DNA of 64,000 nucleotides from Phytoseiulus persimilis. Taxonomy: Eukaryota; Arthropoda; Arachnida; Mesostigmata; Phytoseiidae. The position numbers were made by a program, and so were the translations under genes. The notes beneath the pieces are model-generated. The model had not been told where the DNA came from. It searched no databases and saw only the letters and a list, made by a program, of their open reading frames with translations. Shown one piece after another: positions 48,068 through 58,636 of this stretch. Location: positions 17,872,211-17,936,210 of the forward strand of contig CM075104.1 in the NCBI GenBank assembly GCA_037576195.1, in the 5' to 3' direction. Within the stretch, counting starts at the first letter, position 1, and each line of letters opens with the position of its first letter.

Positions 48068-49298
48068 AGACGGGAAAAAAACTTCAGCTGGTCCTTCCCG
48101 TCATCGACCACACTCGTCTCTCCAATTGAAATCGCCTGAGTGAGCGCTGCAGACGAGTGGGGGTCCCCTCATGCCGTTCTGATCATCGAATAGCTAAGCT
48201 CGATGCCTTAGCTTCCGTTATGCCAATGTATTCTACTGGGAGGAATTCAAGAATGTTGAAACCGAATTCGAGACCGAATGTTCATCCGGCGTTTTCCTCT
48301 CCCTTAGAGGGAAGCTCCTAGGAGCAAACGGATCGTTGTCCGATTGGCTCGTGATACACAAAACCCCTCGGCGTGCAACCGTGCGGAGCTCTAGAGTTCT
48401 GGAGATCCACCTGAGTCGTATTTTGTATGAACCCACTCGTCAGCGGCGTCAATTACATGCGTCAAGCGGCTGGAAGGTCGTGCTGGTTTCGAGGAGTCTG
48501 ATTTGACATATTTACCCTCCTCGGTTGCTCGGGTGGACCCCTCGTTGCGATTGGAGTCGGCGGGGTTTTAGTTGAGCTATCCAACGGTCGTCAGGGTCAA
48601 GGCTTCGGACCGACTGCAGTCTGACGTCTGAGAACATCTCGGCCGTGCTCTCCGGATTAGGCTTGTTTGGTAACTTGATAAAAATCGTCTCCCCATGCTA
48701 TCATTAGTGAAGCGGTACGTCCAGTTGTATCGTGTCGAGCTGAATCTACGTCAGTCTTGGTGCCGCGTGGCTGAGAAATCGAAGCCGAAGTTTCAGTGTA
48801 GCGATGATGGGAATCGTTCGCAGTGCGTGCATACTCGGGTCGAGAGCCGGACAGGGTCTTTTCGAAAACGATTGCCCCTCTTAGCAAGCTTCACAATCTC
48901 TCTCTTCGAAGTCGGGCTCATATTTTTTGAATCCGGATCTATGGGTAACCTGCGGGCAATCTACGGGAATGGTCACTAGCGTCGATGTTTCTTGTGGGAC
49001 ACCGTTGCTCAGAATGAGCTGATGAAATATTCAGGCAATGGTACTTTTTCTTCCATGCGCAAGAATAGGAACTCGCTTTCGGTAAATTATGCCAACTGGC
49101 TGCTCCGACAGCAGCTGCAAGATCCTCGCGATGAGCTCAGCCGTCTTCGAGATTGTGTCGTGCACCAAGCGTGGAGCTATTGGGTCCGCGTTTGAGAATT
49201 CGGAGAGACAAGGCTGTTGGACTGTTGGTCGCTGATGAAGTTTTCGGATTTCCGAGCGCATCTTCTGTAGGAGAGTGCGAGATTCGGTAACAAAACAA
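48068..49298. other. Unassigned, no gene recognised
   Basis: I see nothing nameable here. The right-hand end is likely the region downstream of the minus-strand coiled-coil gene. Confidence 0.5.
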
Positions 49299-49304
49299 TT
49301 TATT
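49299..49304 (-). terminator. Poly(A) signal of coiled-coil gene
   Basis: AATAAA on the minus strand begins 30 bases after the TGA stop of the coiled-coil gene. Confidence 0.75.
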
Positions 49305-49334
49305 ATTTACAAACTCGATGGTAGTCTTTCTGCA

Positions 49335-50037
49335 TCAGAAATCAAACTTCGATGGATTCCTGTAGGCACGATGATATGGCATTTCGGGAATGGCTGCCAC
49401 CTCAAGTGGACGGAAGAGTTTCCTCGCACGCATCCTCCTCTCGTCGTCCTTCGTCGCCTCCCAGGCGTCGTGTACGTCCTGAAGTCTCCGGCCTTCCATC
49501 ATTTTCAAGTGGAGCGAATGGTTCGAGTGCACTCTGTTCGGTTCGGCCGACATGAATCGACGACAGAACGGACCGTCAAGTACTTGGATCCTGCCACGAA
49601 ATTCAACGAGAATCACTACGGAACTTCGAACTTTACGGTATGATCGGATTCGAGGACATCCTCGGGGACACCACAAGGAAATAAACATGGCTGCCCCCGG
49701 ACGGATGCCAACCATGGCGGTTCCCGCGGACGAGTGCCCCCTCTCACTCCGTCCAACCGCCTTCCATGATTGATTATAGGTTTTACCTTTGCATGTCGGA
49801 TGCGTTCAAAGCTGTGCGGATGATTCTGTCGTGTTCCTGAGCGCGAGCTTCCATCTGTCCCCGGAGGCGGTGCTGTGAGATTTGTTTGCAAAGTCGCTCA
49901 TATTGACGTACGTCGCTCCTGATGGCTTCCTGAAATTCAAAACGAGACTTGCATGATTGGGCTTGTAATCATACCGCCGTCAATGGAGTCGAACTTCTCA
50001 TGATTTCGCGAGGAGACTCTGCCTCCTGAGACTGCAT
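49335..50037 (-). CDS. Small basic coiled-coil protein, unknown function
   Basis: Three exons on the minus strand (50037-49975, 49929-49787, 49590-49335) encode 153 residues. The start ATG has G at -3 and an in-frame TGA 18 bases upstream, which fixes the 5' end. The introns are 45 and 196 bases, with GTATGA and GTAAAA donors and acceptors ending TTTCAG and GGCAG. Phases 0 and 2 join cleanly. Exon 2 is a likely coiled coil (RQYERLCKQISQHRLRGQME, then QEHDRIIRTALNASDMQ). The C-terminal part is basic with a charged helix (DAWEATKDDERRMRARKLF) and ends RNPSKFDF. There is no signal peptide or membrane segment. I do not recognise the family. The plus strand is also open over exon 3 (49275-49643), but the poly(A) signal 30 bases beyond the stop favours the minus strand. 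Confidence 0.62.
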
Positions 50038-51399
50038 CCCCGCGAGACCGCGTCAGCTGCAAATCTCATTACATCCATCTTGAGCTCTCGCGTCGGGCCA
50101 AACTTCCGGAAAGCGCTAACAAGTAGGAACCGCCGCGGCCGTGTGTCGCAGAAGCATCTCTACGGCGATATCCCTGCTCCAAACATCGTAGGAGAATCTA
50201 GCAAACTCAAAAGAGCGTCGCCAACATCGCATGGGCTCTCTCAATACCAGCTCCGGGTGAGAGCTGGATTTTTTCTCTGACTGCAGAGAGCCGCCCTGGG
50301 AGGATTCAACTCCTGGCGAACCGTGGGCGACTGTTCCCATGAGTCGGAATAAGCTGATCCGTAGAGCCCTTATCGATAACGACATAAACATCGACTCTCG
50401 CAGCATGATTGCCTCCTTTTTCAGCAATCAAATTCATTACGGCCGGCACACTGCGAGTATCGCAGCTCTGGCACGCGGAGATAATCGGATTTGATGCTGT
50501 CAAGCTCGCTTGGCATCGATGGACTGGACGAATCTAATCGCGATCAGTTCAACCTAAGCTGAATGAGACTCATATTTGAGGAAAGTCTAGATCAGGTGTT
50601 TAGCCGCAATTCCTATTCAGCCAACCCTCAGCTGGAAATCCTGACATATGACCTCACATTGTCCGCGTCTGATTGGCACGAGCGATGCGTGGGGAAGCGG
50701 AGGAGATTCGTACAGTTCTTGGATCATCTCCACAGTCCGTTCCATAACTTTTACATGCAACGAATTCCATTGCGACCATTACTCGAGCGACTGAAGAAGC
50801 CTCCGAATTATATCATGCGGATCTAGATAATATGGAGTCGGAGAAAAAACAATATTTAATACGAAAAAGGAGAGAGGTTTTTCTGACGTTGAGACCGTCG
50901 CTCTTGGTAGTCAGACCCCCGAAAGCAAAGCATGCCTGGAAGGAAGCAGTTCTCCAGATTCGTATTCGGTTTCTAGCTCCTTCCGGAGCCTTTGGTCACA
51001 ACACGGATGGAGTTCATAGTACTCCTGGTGGGAAGGAGACCGGGAGAAACTTGGGATGAGAAAGGATCTTGTGGCTGGGCGTCGTGCCGCCCCAACAATC
51101 GGTCCCGAAAAACATCGAACTCGTTGAGCGTGTCCATCGGTGCGTTTCGGGGAATTCTGATGCTTTTAGAGCTCAGCGAGAGGATTCCCTACTTGGTTGA
51201 ATAGCGGATCTCGGAGGCGGGCAAACGTTGCCAAACATCGGTCCGGCCACTCGAAACGATTCTCACGGTTTGCGATTGGTGCAAAATTCGAGCATGAAAA
51301 CTAGGCTGAGCTTTCCCTGGGTTCGTTAGGTCGGCCACCCACTCTCTGTCCACCCTCATAACTCACTAGGCTATTGAATAATCTGTGCGTCATTAGAAC
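50038..51399. other. Unassigned, no gene recognised
   Basis: This lies upstream of the coiled-coil gene. A minus frame at 50306-50503 contains VIDKGSTDQL, faintly like a retroviral-type protease DxGS motif, but nothing else of a retroelement surrounds it. Plus frames 50563-50826 and 50832-51059 are open without further support. Confidence 0.42.
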
Positions 51400-51878
51400 T
51401 CAGGAATCATCGATGGGGGCACTAGTTCGAGGTGGAAAACTTTTGTTACGAGAGTTCTCTGCGTACCACTTGTTATACCCGGACATTGGTGAGTTTGCCT
51501 GGAGGAAAGCATATTCAATCCAACTCAATTCACGCAACAGCTCGCCGATTTTGAAAAGAGCTGTCAAAGTAGTGTTTCCGTTTCGTCATCTCAGCTTCGA
51601 ACATCGTTGTCCGGAAAACTCACTCTTTCTTCAACCAGCGACGAAACCGGGTGGACGATGCCTTGCCGACGAATAATGTCGGCTATGCAGGGTCGAACGA
51701 GGCTGCCTTCGATGTCCGCATTCCTCTGGTAGACTCGTGGCACGAATGGGCGCCTTTCAACGTTGTGTCGGACCATGGCGAGGACAATTGTTGTAACTGA
51801 AAACGGAAAGTTTGTCACATTCACGGATGAAAAGAGATCCCATATCACCGCGGGAATAGCAGCGAGAATGGCTGATTG
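51400..51878 (-). CDS. Candidate terminal exons, unknown protein
   Basis: On the minus strand, an exon of 85 codons (51878-51624) follows an acceptor with a pyrimidine-rich tract (ending GGGCCAG). It ends at a strong donor (AAAGA|GTGAGT), then joins in phase 0 to 51498-51400 across a 125-base intron whose acceptor is TTTCCTCCAG. The encoded 117 residues start hydrophobic (SAILAAIPAVIWDLF) and end hydrophilic. I recognise no domain. The 5' exon is not identified. The plus strand is open across the same region from an ATG with an ideal context at 51775, so the strand is not certain. Confidence 0.28.
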
Positions 51879-54622
51879 CTGGCCCGCAGCGTCGATTGGA
51901 AGGAGATCGCGAAGGGAAACCAAACTCCTCCATCAAATCCCGGAGATCTATGCGCCGCTGTCAACTTGCTCTCGGTGCTCAGGTTCCATTGTCTGGTTTC
52001 GTTCGACGATTCTCAATCAGCCCAATTGTGAAGTTTGCGATTCTCGTCGTTCCGCCGCTGGGAAAAAGCGCAGCCATTTCTAGGTCAGAAGCTTCCCGAG
52101 AGCCTGTCTGAGCAGCAAGCAATTTGTGCTTCGAGTAAAGTGGGCCGTTTCAGGCCGAGGGGATTCCAGGAAACGCTATCTAACCGCTGTCCCTGCAAAG
52201 CATCAACGACACACAAGCGAGAACTTTTCAGCGGCCGCTTGCCCGTGTCGAACATTGGATAACACCGACGGGAAGTGTTGTCGACCTCGTTCTGCTCCCA
52301 GGACGGACCTTGGCGCCTCGCAGCGTGCAAGTAAACACTATGCGATCATATGTCCGGAAATCGTGATAAAAATAGCTGTCAAGCAGGAATGTGGAAATTA
52401 CACCTCCACGAGGAACAACTCGCAGCCCGTTTTGGTACAAGGGTGCTCTCCCGGGATACGGTCATAGTAGCCTCGTAGGAGCACAGAGCACGCTCGGGCG
52501 CATCGTTTGTATGGGCCGTTATCTTCTTCTCGAGCTAGTGAACGAGTGAGTCAGGTTGGAAGCACGCCGATTCATCAGGGGAAGATCTCTGTCGAAACGC
52601 GACCATAGAGCTCGTCAACCCGGGTTCCTAGGCCTGATCGTAGCTGCTCATCGCAACAACCTGACCTAGCCGGACCAAACTCCTCCAAGTGGAAACGTTT
52701 CGAGAACTCGTTGTTTCGCAGCAACTATGGTTTTTGGGGAACAACAACCAGCGTACAGGGTTCTTTGAGCTCGTCGCTCCTCGATGAAAATGGATGAACC
52801 GATTCGTGTTGAGACCGCTTTCCCGCGTCCGACTAGATTCTTCCTTTCCGTTTCCTTTTTCTTCTTTGTTTCGCACTCACAGATCATTTTACGAATCATA
52901 ACGTCTCCCCTCCGTGAACAAAAAGTCTGTGGATCCACGGGTTCGTCAGGCTCAAACTCCGATTCGTGACCTGCGTTGAGACATTCGCGCTGGAGGAACA
53001 GGAGGACTGCGGGAGAGAGTGTTGGCGTATTTGAGGCGGATCTCGGCCTCAATCACGGTTCACAGCGAATCAGTGCGCAGTTCCCTTGGTAGTGGAGCCT
53101 CCGTAAGCACCCCCGAATTCCGCGGAGGAGGTGACGACTCCACCAGGCGAGGGACTTGTGCAACTCCATGGGGAATTTTTTTTTTCGAATATGGGACCTA
53201 GAGGAACCGAGAATGACGTTCCACGCGAGATCCCGGGCTGTGTTGAAAGATGCGGAAGCACTTACCAAAACTCCGAAGCACTGCAGAACGGTCCGATACA
53301 CCCGCTCTTGGTGATGCTCGACACTGAGTTCAAACTAACGGCGGTATGGCGAACACTCTATGGTGGTCAGGTGGCTTCTTGTCTACATGCTAGGGCTTAG
53401 AGAAGAGCCACACGTCAGAAGCGAGGGCGAGTAGGGCGTTCGCTCACTTCAACCTTGAGATTTCCGCGGGTGTCACACATCAAACTCGCTAACATCTAGA
53501 CCGAGCCGCCGATGCCTTGCAGACCTGCTCCTCATTTGATCTCTCCGCATATATCTCAGAACCGTACGTCTTGATCGAAGTCGTAGTCTGCGTACAAGTG
53601 AAGATCAACTTCGGAGAGTCGAATTTGATCAGAACCCGTTGCGAGGTGCAGCATATCAAGAGGAGCACAAACATGTCGCGAAAATCTGCTTCATGTCTTG
53701 GTACGATTAATGGACAGGTCGAAACTAGCTGGGATGCGGCGAATTCCAAGACGAGTGTGGGAAGAAATGCCCGTTCCTCGAAACGGGAGGAATTCATTGA
53801 CCGAAAAACGCAGGGGACGAATATCGTATTCCATTTGATGATCGCGCAGTCCCCATTGGACGCGCCACCCTGATGAACGGGCAGGTTTTCAGACCGACGA
53901 AAATATGGAGAGCGGTAGCTAATAAACGAGCGGGCTCAGGAGAGAAAATATGAGCGTTTTGCTATCTTGGACAGAAAACCATCTCAGCCTAATTTCAGCA
54001 GCCGGCGGCTACAACGAGTCCATGTAAGCTTCCGACTCATGTCAGAACCAGCCGTTCAGAGCTAAGATACAGCAATCCTACGAGGAGGAGATGACGCGAA
54101 GCAACCGGAAGGGGGAAACGAAGCGGCCCCACCCGCTGCGACGCACTTGGGGCAGATCGCGGATAAATGGTGAGGACGGTATGAACTCCTGGTGGAGTTC
54201 AGTTCCACCTCACAGTCAGCCACCTCTTCCAGTATGACTCAGGAACTCAAGTCATTGCCACACAGCTGCAGAGATCATTGGGGAAATGTATGAAAGGTAC
54301 ACACAGTTCACTAGCTCATTGAACTTCAATGAGGTCTCTCTAAATTGAGGAAAATCCGAACCAGCAATTTTCTTTCAAAATACTTCGTAGCAGCTGAAAT
54401 CTACTCAAACGTACATACATACGAACAGTCTCCTCCATGAGGACGCCTCGGATAGGATTTATTGGGTTTCTGATTCTTAAGAGAACACACGGGTGGCCCT
54501 TCAAAAAAAAAGCCGGTGGTATTTCTGGGTGCTTAAATCAGCTGTTCAAGTGGACACCGACTGGTCTTGACTCCACAATTCCGGAGTCCCTACCAGAAAA
54601 GAGAAAGAGACAGGAGAGAGAA
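51879..54622. other. Unassigned, possible minus exon at 52085-52190
   Basis: On the minus strand a strong acceptor (GATGCTTTGCAG) opens a 36-codon frame that ends at a TGA (52085). This could be a terminal exon, but I could not connect it to an upstream exon. An ATG with a good context follows at 52077 and gives only 32 codons. AATAAA occurs on the plus strand near 53920 without a convincing gene before it. Confidence 0.38.
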
Positions 54623-54898
54623 TCAATATGTATTTACGTTCTCCTGAGATGCGAAGCGAGTGAAAAGCTCGTTTCTATTTTCAGTCCAACAAGACACGTT
54701 CTCGAGCTCACCAGACTTGCTTAAATCCCACCACTCCTGAGTAGGAAACGCACTTTTCGCTGCAGGAAATAATGACGTTGCTCGCACCCATTCCTGCCAG
54801 CAAAAAGCGACTTTTTGGACCCCCGGGGTGACGTCAATGCATTTCTTACGTGGCCCACAAACATCGTAAGGTCTACACCTAGCCCCGGGACAGTTCAT
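54623..54898 (-). CDS. Candidate cysteine-rich exon, unknown protein
   Basis: This minus-strand frame of 91 codons starts at ATG 54898 and is open further upstream to about 54950. It begins with a cysteine-dense segment (MNCPGARCRPYDVCGPRKKC, then a Cys about 13 residues later) that resembles the spacing in small extracellular modules. A good donor (TCTG|GTGAGC, exon end 54712) could join to an acceptor at 54643 and an alternative stop at 54546. No signal peptide is visible at this ATG, so it would have to be an internal exon of a secreted protein. I cannot name a family. An AATAAA on the minus strand near 54457 would fit either ending. Confidence 0.24.
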   Translation of the reverse strand: MNCPGARCRPYDVCGPRKKCIDVTPGVQKVAFCWQEWVRATSLFPAAKSAFPTQEWWDLSKSGELENVSCWTENRNELFTRFASQENVNTY

Positions 54899-55495
54899 TC
54901 GGGCGTGTCGAGCACGGCGTTCAGTTAACTTGTTGAATTCAACTTTGTTCTCTCAGCCACACACATACCTGGGAAGGTTTTCCAGCTGATTCCGTGCAGC
55001 AACTCTTTTCGAAAGTGAGTCCGTTGACCTGAGACTCCTTCGATCAGACAAGTGCAAGGAAGCAACGATCGACGGCTTCCACTGGCGATGTTGGAAGCGG
55101 ATCGCGACTATCTCCAGTTGATACTTACAGCGACGGCTTTAGCTCCTTCTCGACGATTCGGCCGATAAGACTATCTCTAGCACTGCAGGCTCTGAGTTCG
55201 GAGCCAGCGTTTCTAAGAGAGAGGATTCGATGATGAAGACGGTGACGACCGAGTATGTTTCTGGTTTTGTGTGAGCTCCGGTAGGAATTTCGCCATGACG
55301 ACGTATATACAAACAAATACGCAGCAGCCTTCTGTGCTCTTTGTGTGATATTGCGCGTGGAGAACAAATTACCTCGCTAGCTCAGGAGATAAGAGCACAG
55401 TCGTTCTCAGACTCTTCGACAGAGCAGATCGGGTCGCTGTGTTAGCTTCTCAGACCCCTCTGCGCCTTCTGATACGCCAAGAGCGGTGGAGTACG
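54899..55495. other. Unassigned; tRNA-like A-box at 55385
   Basis: The bases GCTAGCTCAGGAGATAAGAG at about 55380-55400 match the 5' part of a tRNA including an A box. No B box follows at the right distance, so this may be a decayed tRNA-derived SINE rather than a gene. Confidence 0.35.
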
Positions 55496-55733
55496 CAGAG
55501 GCGGCCGGGGAGCACGCCCCCTCCCCCCAAACCTCTTCGATAATATTGGGACGGGTGGATTAAGTTATACTTTGATGGACAGAATAGTCCCTAAAAGATT
55601 CAGTGTTATCAGGAAAATCTTCACAGGTTTGAGAACCATCTTGATTGCGTCACGAAAAGCTCGCGACGATAAACACGATCATCATCGTCAAACCCTTCGC
55701 CCTCCCTCAAAAAAGAAGCTGGGCTCGCCCCTG
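55496..55733. mobile_element. Inverted-repeat element copy 2, diverged
   Basis: The sequence runs parallel to the element at 29675 over its whole length. Shared parts include the C-rich left tract, GGGTGGATTAA, TTTGATGGAC, TTCAGTGTT, CACAGGTTTGA, GCGTCA.GAAAAGCTCGC and the right end CTGGG..CG.CCCTG. Both copies have the same orientation. The ends (CAGAGGCGG and CGCCCCTG) form imperfect inverted repeats. No flanking duplication is found, so this copy is older or truncated. Confidence 0.72.
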
Positions 55734-57842
55734 ACCAAGTGTTCTCATCCCGGGTATTGCCCGTGGGTCGCAATGCCAGAAGAGCCATCCCTCGGTTCGT
55801 TCCTCAATTTTCTGACGGAAATTTTTTTGTAGGCACGTCGCAAACAGACTCATAGCGGACAGAGGAAGTTGCTGATAACGAGGGGATGTCGCTGTCGAAA
55901 CGTCAACGTGTAATTTCGGCTTGGAATGTTCCTCCGTTCGCTGGAGGAACACATCCCATGCAGAGAAACAATCACAGTTCCTCATGCTCCCCGGCACTGA
56001 GTAAAGACCACCTGGTGACTCGGCTTCTAGGAATCGTCGACGGTTGACACTGCCGCAAACTGTGGTATTGATCACCCGCCACGGGGGCGACAAGGCGCCG
56101 CACTTCCGCCTCCCGTGGCCACAAACGAGAACAGCAAGCGACAGAGGAAGTATTCAAGGGAGCTGATGGAGAACTTCCGATCATGAGAAGGAGGCAATAT
56201 GCGAACATCCCGGTCTATGACAGAACCTGAAACATATCTGCGCTCCCCCTCATCCCGACAACGCGTTTACTTCACTGATTGTGAGGGCATCGTACCTATT
56301 GATCAGAGCTTCGGAACCTCGAGAGATCGCTATAGACGGCCGGCATGCAGTTAGTTTCGAAAGTTCACCTGCTGTTCAGCGTTATTTTCGACTCGAATTA
56401 CGCGCTCGGACTATCGGAGTCGGACATGTTTGAAAACAGATCGAAATCGGCATGCCGTTTGCGCGACACGGACAGCTGAAAGACGGAACAGAACTGATGC
56501 GCAATGGCAGCCCGCGAGGAGGGATCGCGATTCTCGGAAGAATGCGTCTCTGTCTGCGGGTGATTCCTGATTACAAGGGAGGTGAAACGATATCTCGCAT
56601 GAAGCAGTCTGCCGCGGCGCAGGGTAACGATGGAGCTGTTTCCGAGTGAAGGTTTTCAGGCCTCTCCTCCTGGAAACCGTCCCGCGGCCTTGAAAACCTC
56701 ACAGGGAGACGTCGAATCCGAGCTGAAGATGCAAGCTTCTTGTTTACACTCCTCGTTCCCCTCGCCTCGTCCTTCTCTTTGCTGAGGCTGTCGACGCAAG
56801 GACACTCCTCGGCGCATCCTCTGGGTAGTTACTTTATATTCGCCTGTCCTCACCATTCCCTTCCCCAGGTAGAATCAATTTCAGCCACACAGTATGTACT
56901 TCAGGGTTAATATTGAGGCGAGGATCCGTGAGTTAGCTTCCCACGCGCGCCGTTTTTAATGCGACGACTGATTCACTCGCTGTTCCCATTCTGCTCCGCT
57001 GGTAACAATCTATCCCGTCCGACATTCGTTGGAGCTCAAGATCTGGGGAAACCGTCTCGAACATTGCGGAGGCTCTAAAATTGCTTCTGGGTATGACAAA
57101 GGAACGGTTGACGGAGATTTCTGATTTTCTCCCCCGGAGAAAGGGTCGGACGCTTTTGATTCCGTACCGCCTGGATATTGAGCATTTTTCATCGAGAAGG
57201 AGAATAACAATTGAATCTATCGGTGCAACCACCCGGAACGCCCCTGCCCTCAGCAAGGATGATGGTCTCGCATGAGGAACTTGGATTGTTCTGGGAGCTC
57301 GAAAACATGAATCGAAGGGTTGTCCTCGATTCGTTAGCATGGAAAAACTGAGGGTTTCTCCAACCAGCGAGCAAGCCCAGCGCGATCGATAATAGAGTGT
57401 CCCCGAAAACCTTCGAAGCGCCCCAAACGAGCTGTCGTGAGTACCTCAGCACGAGAACCGTTGTTCTTAGCTTCATCGCTTCTCAACGGAATTGAATCGC
57501 CAACCTTTTGGCTGGCTTTGAATCGAGCAGGTTCAGCTTCGAGTTCTAAGCGTCCTGAGCTCGACCAGTTCCGGCTGAGTGCTCCCAGGTCAGCTCCTTC
57601 CGATAAGACGTAGAAGCCACAGACAGAGCTGTAATGTATATCTATGTTGATTAACAGGACGGAAAATGTCGAGAACCAACGACCTCAACAATGTCTCGGA
57701 TTATTCTCCGGCTGCAGATTGAAGGTCGCCGAAATTCAGAACCCTGGAAAGAGGAGCAGACATTCGTTCCCAGGGGTCTAACGTTTCATGGCGGACGGCA
57801 TGAACAAACCAGGCAGAAAATTTGAGGCAAAGGCTTGTAATT
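55734..57842. other. Unassigned, no gene recognised
   Basis: I see no gene or repeat I can name. Frames of 60-135 codons are open on both strands (for example minus 56933-57340) without splice or poly(A) support. Confidence 0.45.
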
Positions 57843-57848
57843 TTTATT
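57843..57848 (-). terminator. Likely poly(A) signal of Dexras-like gene
   Basis: AATAAA on the minus strand lies 788 bases after the stop of the Dexras-like gene. It is the first canonical signal I found on that strand, which places the (AATC) repeat inside the 3' UTR. Confidence 0.5.
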
Positions 57849-57967
57849 AAACATCTTTTTTTACAGCACGGGCGAACAGGACGTAAATCTTTGAACCAGA
57901 GATTTCTGTTTCAGATCAGCAACAAGAGCGGTGTCATACTCAAAAATACATTTTTCAAACAGTTGAA

Positions 57968-57972
<5 letters not shown>

Positions 57973-58012
<40 letters not shown>
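57973..58012. repeat. (AATC)10 microsatellite
   Basis: There are ten exact AATC units, with degenerate AATC/AGTC words continuing to about 58200. On the strand of the Dexras-like gene the repeat is (GATT)10, in its probable 3' UTR. The plus-strand reading (SINQ repeats) is a by-product of the repeat, not a protein. Confidence 0.95.
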
Positions 58013-58013
<1 letters not shown>

Positions 58014-58636
58014 GCCAGTCGATCAATCAGTCAGTCTCCAGTCGCGCGCGCAATCAATCAAAAGACATTTCAATCAGACGAGAAATTCTCCACCGGATCA
58101 ACTCGAGTGCTTGCACTTGAACAGTGTCCAGTCCGATGGATCAATCTCTCAATCAAACAATCAACCAGTCTATAGAGCAATCAATCAATCAGTCGCAGCA
58201 TTTATCAACATTCCAGCAGTCAAACATCAGAGAAGAAAGTCCACAGTTTCCTCAAACTACTTAACATTCGTTGTAGTTCTCCAGACGCTCAGTCCGCGGA
58301 CCTTAATCCGGCGAGGCGGCGTTGTGAGTCCTTTCATTCTTGTAAAGTTTCTTTTCCCGTAAGCTCACAACTTCCACTCCGTACAATATTCCGATTCCAA
58401 ACCTTCCCTTGTTGTGGATGCGAGCGCGTGACCGTCAATTTGCTCCTCTTCAGTCCGAAATGTCCGAAGATAGGCTCGGAAATGTGTCTGAATATTGACG
58501 TTAAACCTCACGGGGAGAAATAGAAAGAGGTCTTCTCCAAAGCTCGATGGTTCGGGAACACTGGCTCTCGGGGCCAGGCTCGGCGGACATCGCAAAGGAA
58601 GGGACGAGCTTGTTCATCTTGAACACGCTCCTCGCT

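Noticed and set aside
50306..50503. Retroelement protease fragment (VIDKGSTDQL)
   Set aside because: A single weak motif with no reverse transcriptase, zinc knuckle or LTR nearby.
55380..55445. tRNA gene on the plus strand
   Set aside because: Only the A-box half matches; no B box or acceptor stem follows.
57822..58175. Plus-strand protein with SINQ repeats
   Set aside because: It is the translation of the (AATC) microsatellite within the probable 3' UTR of the minus-strand gene.
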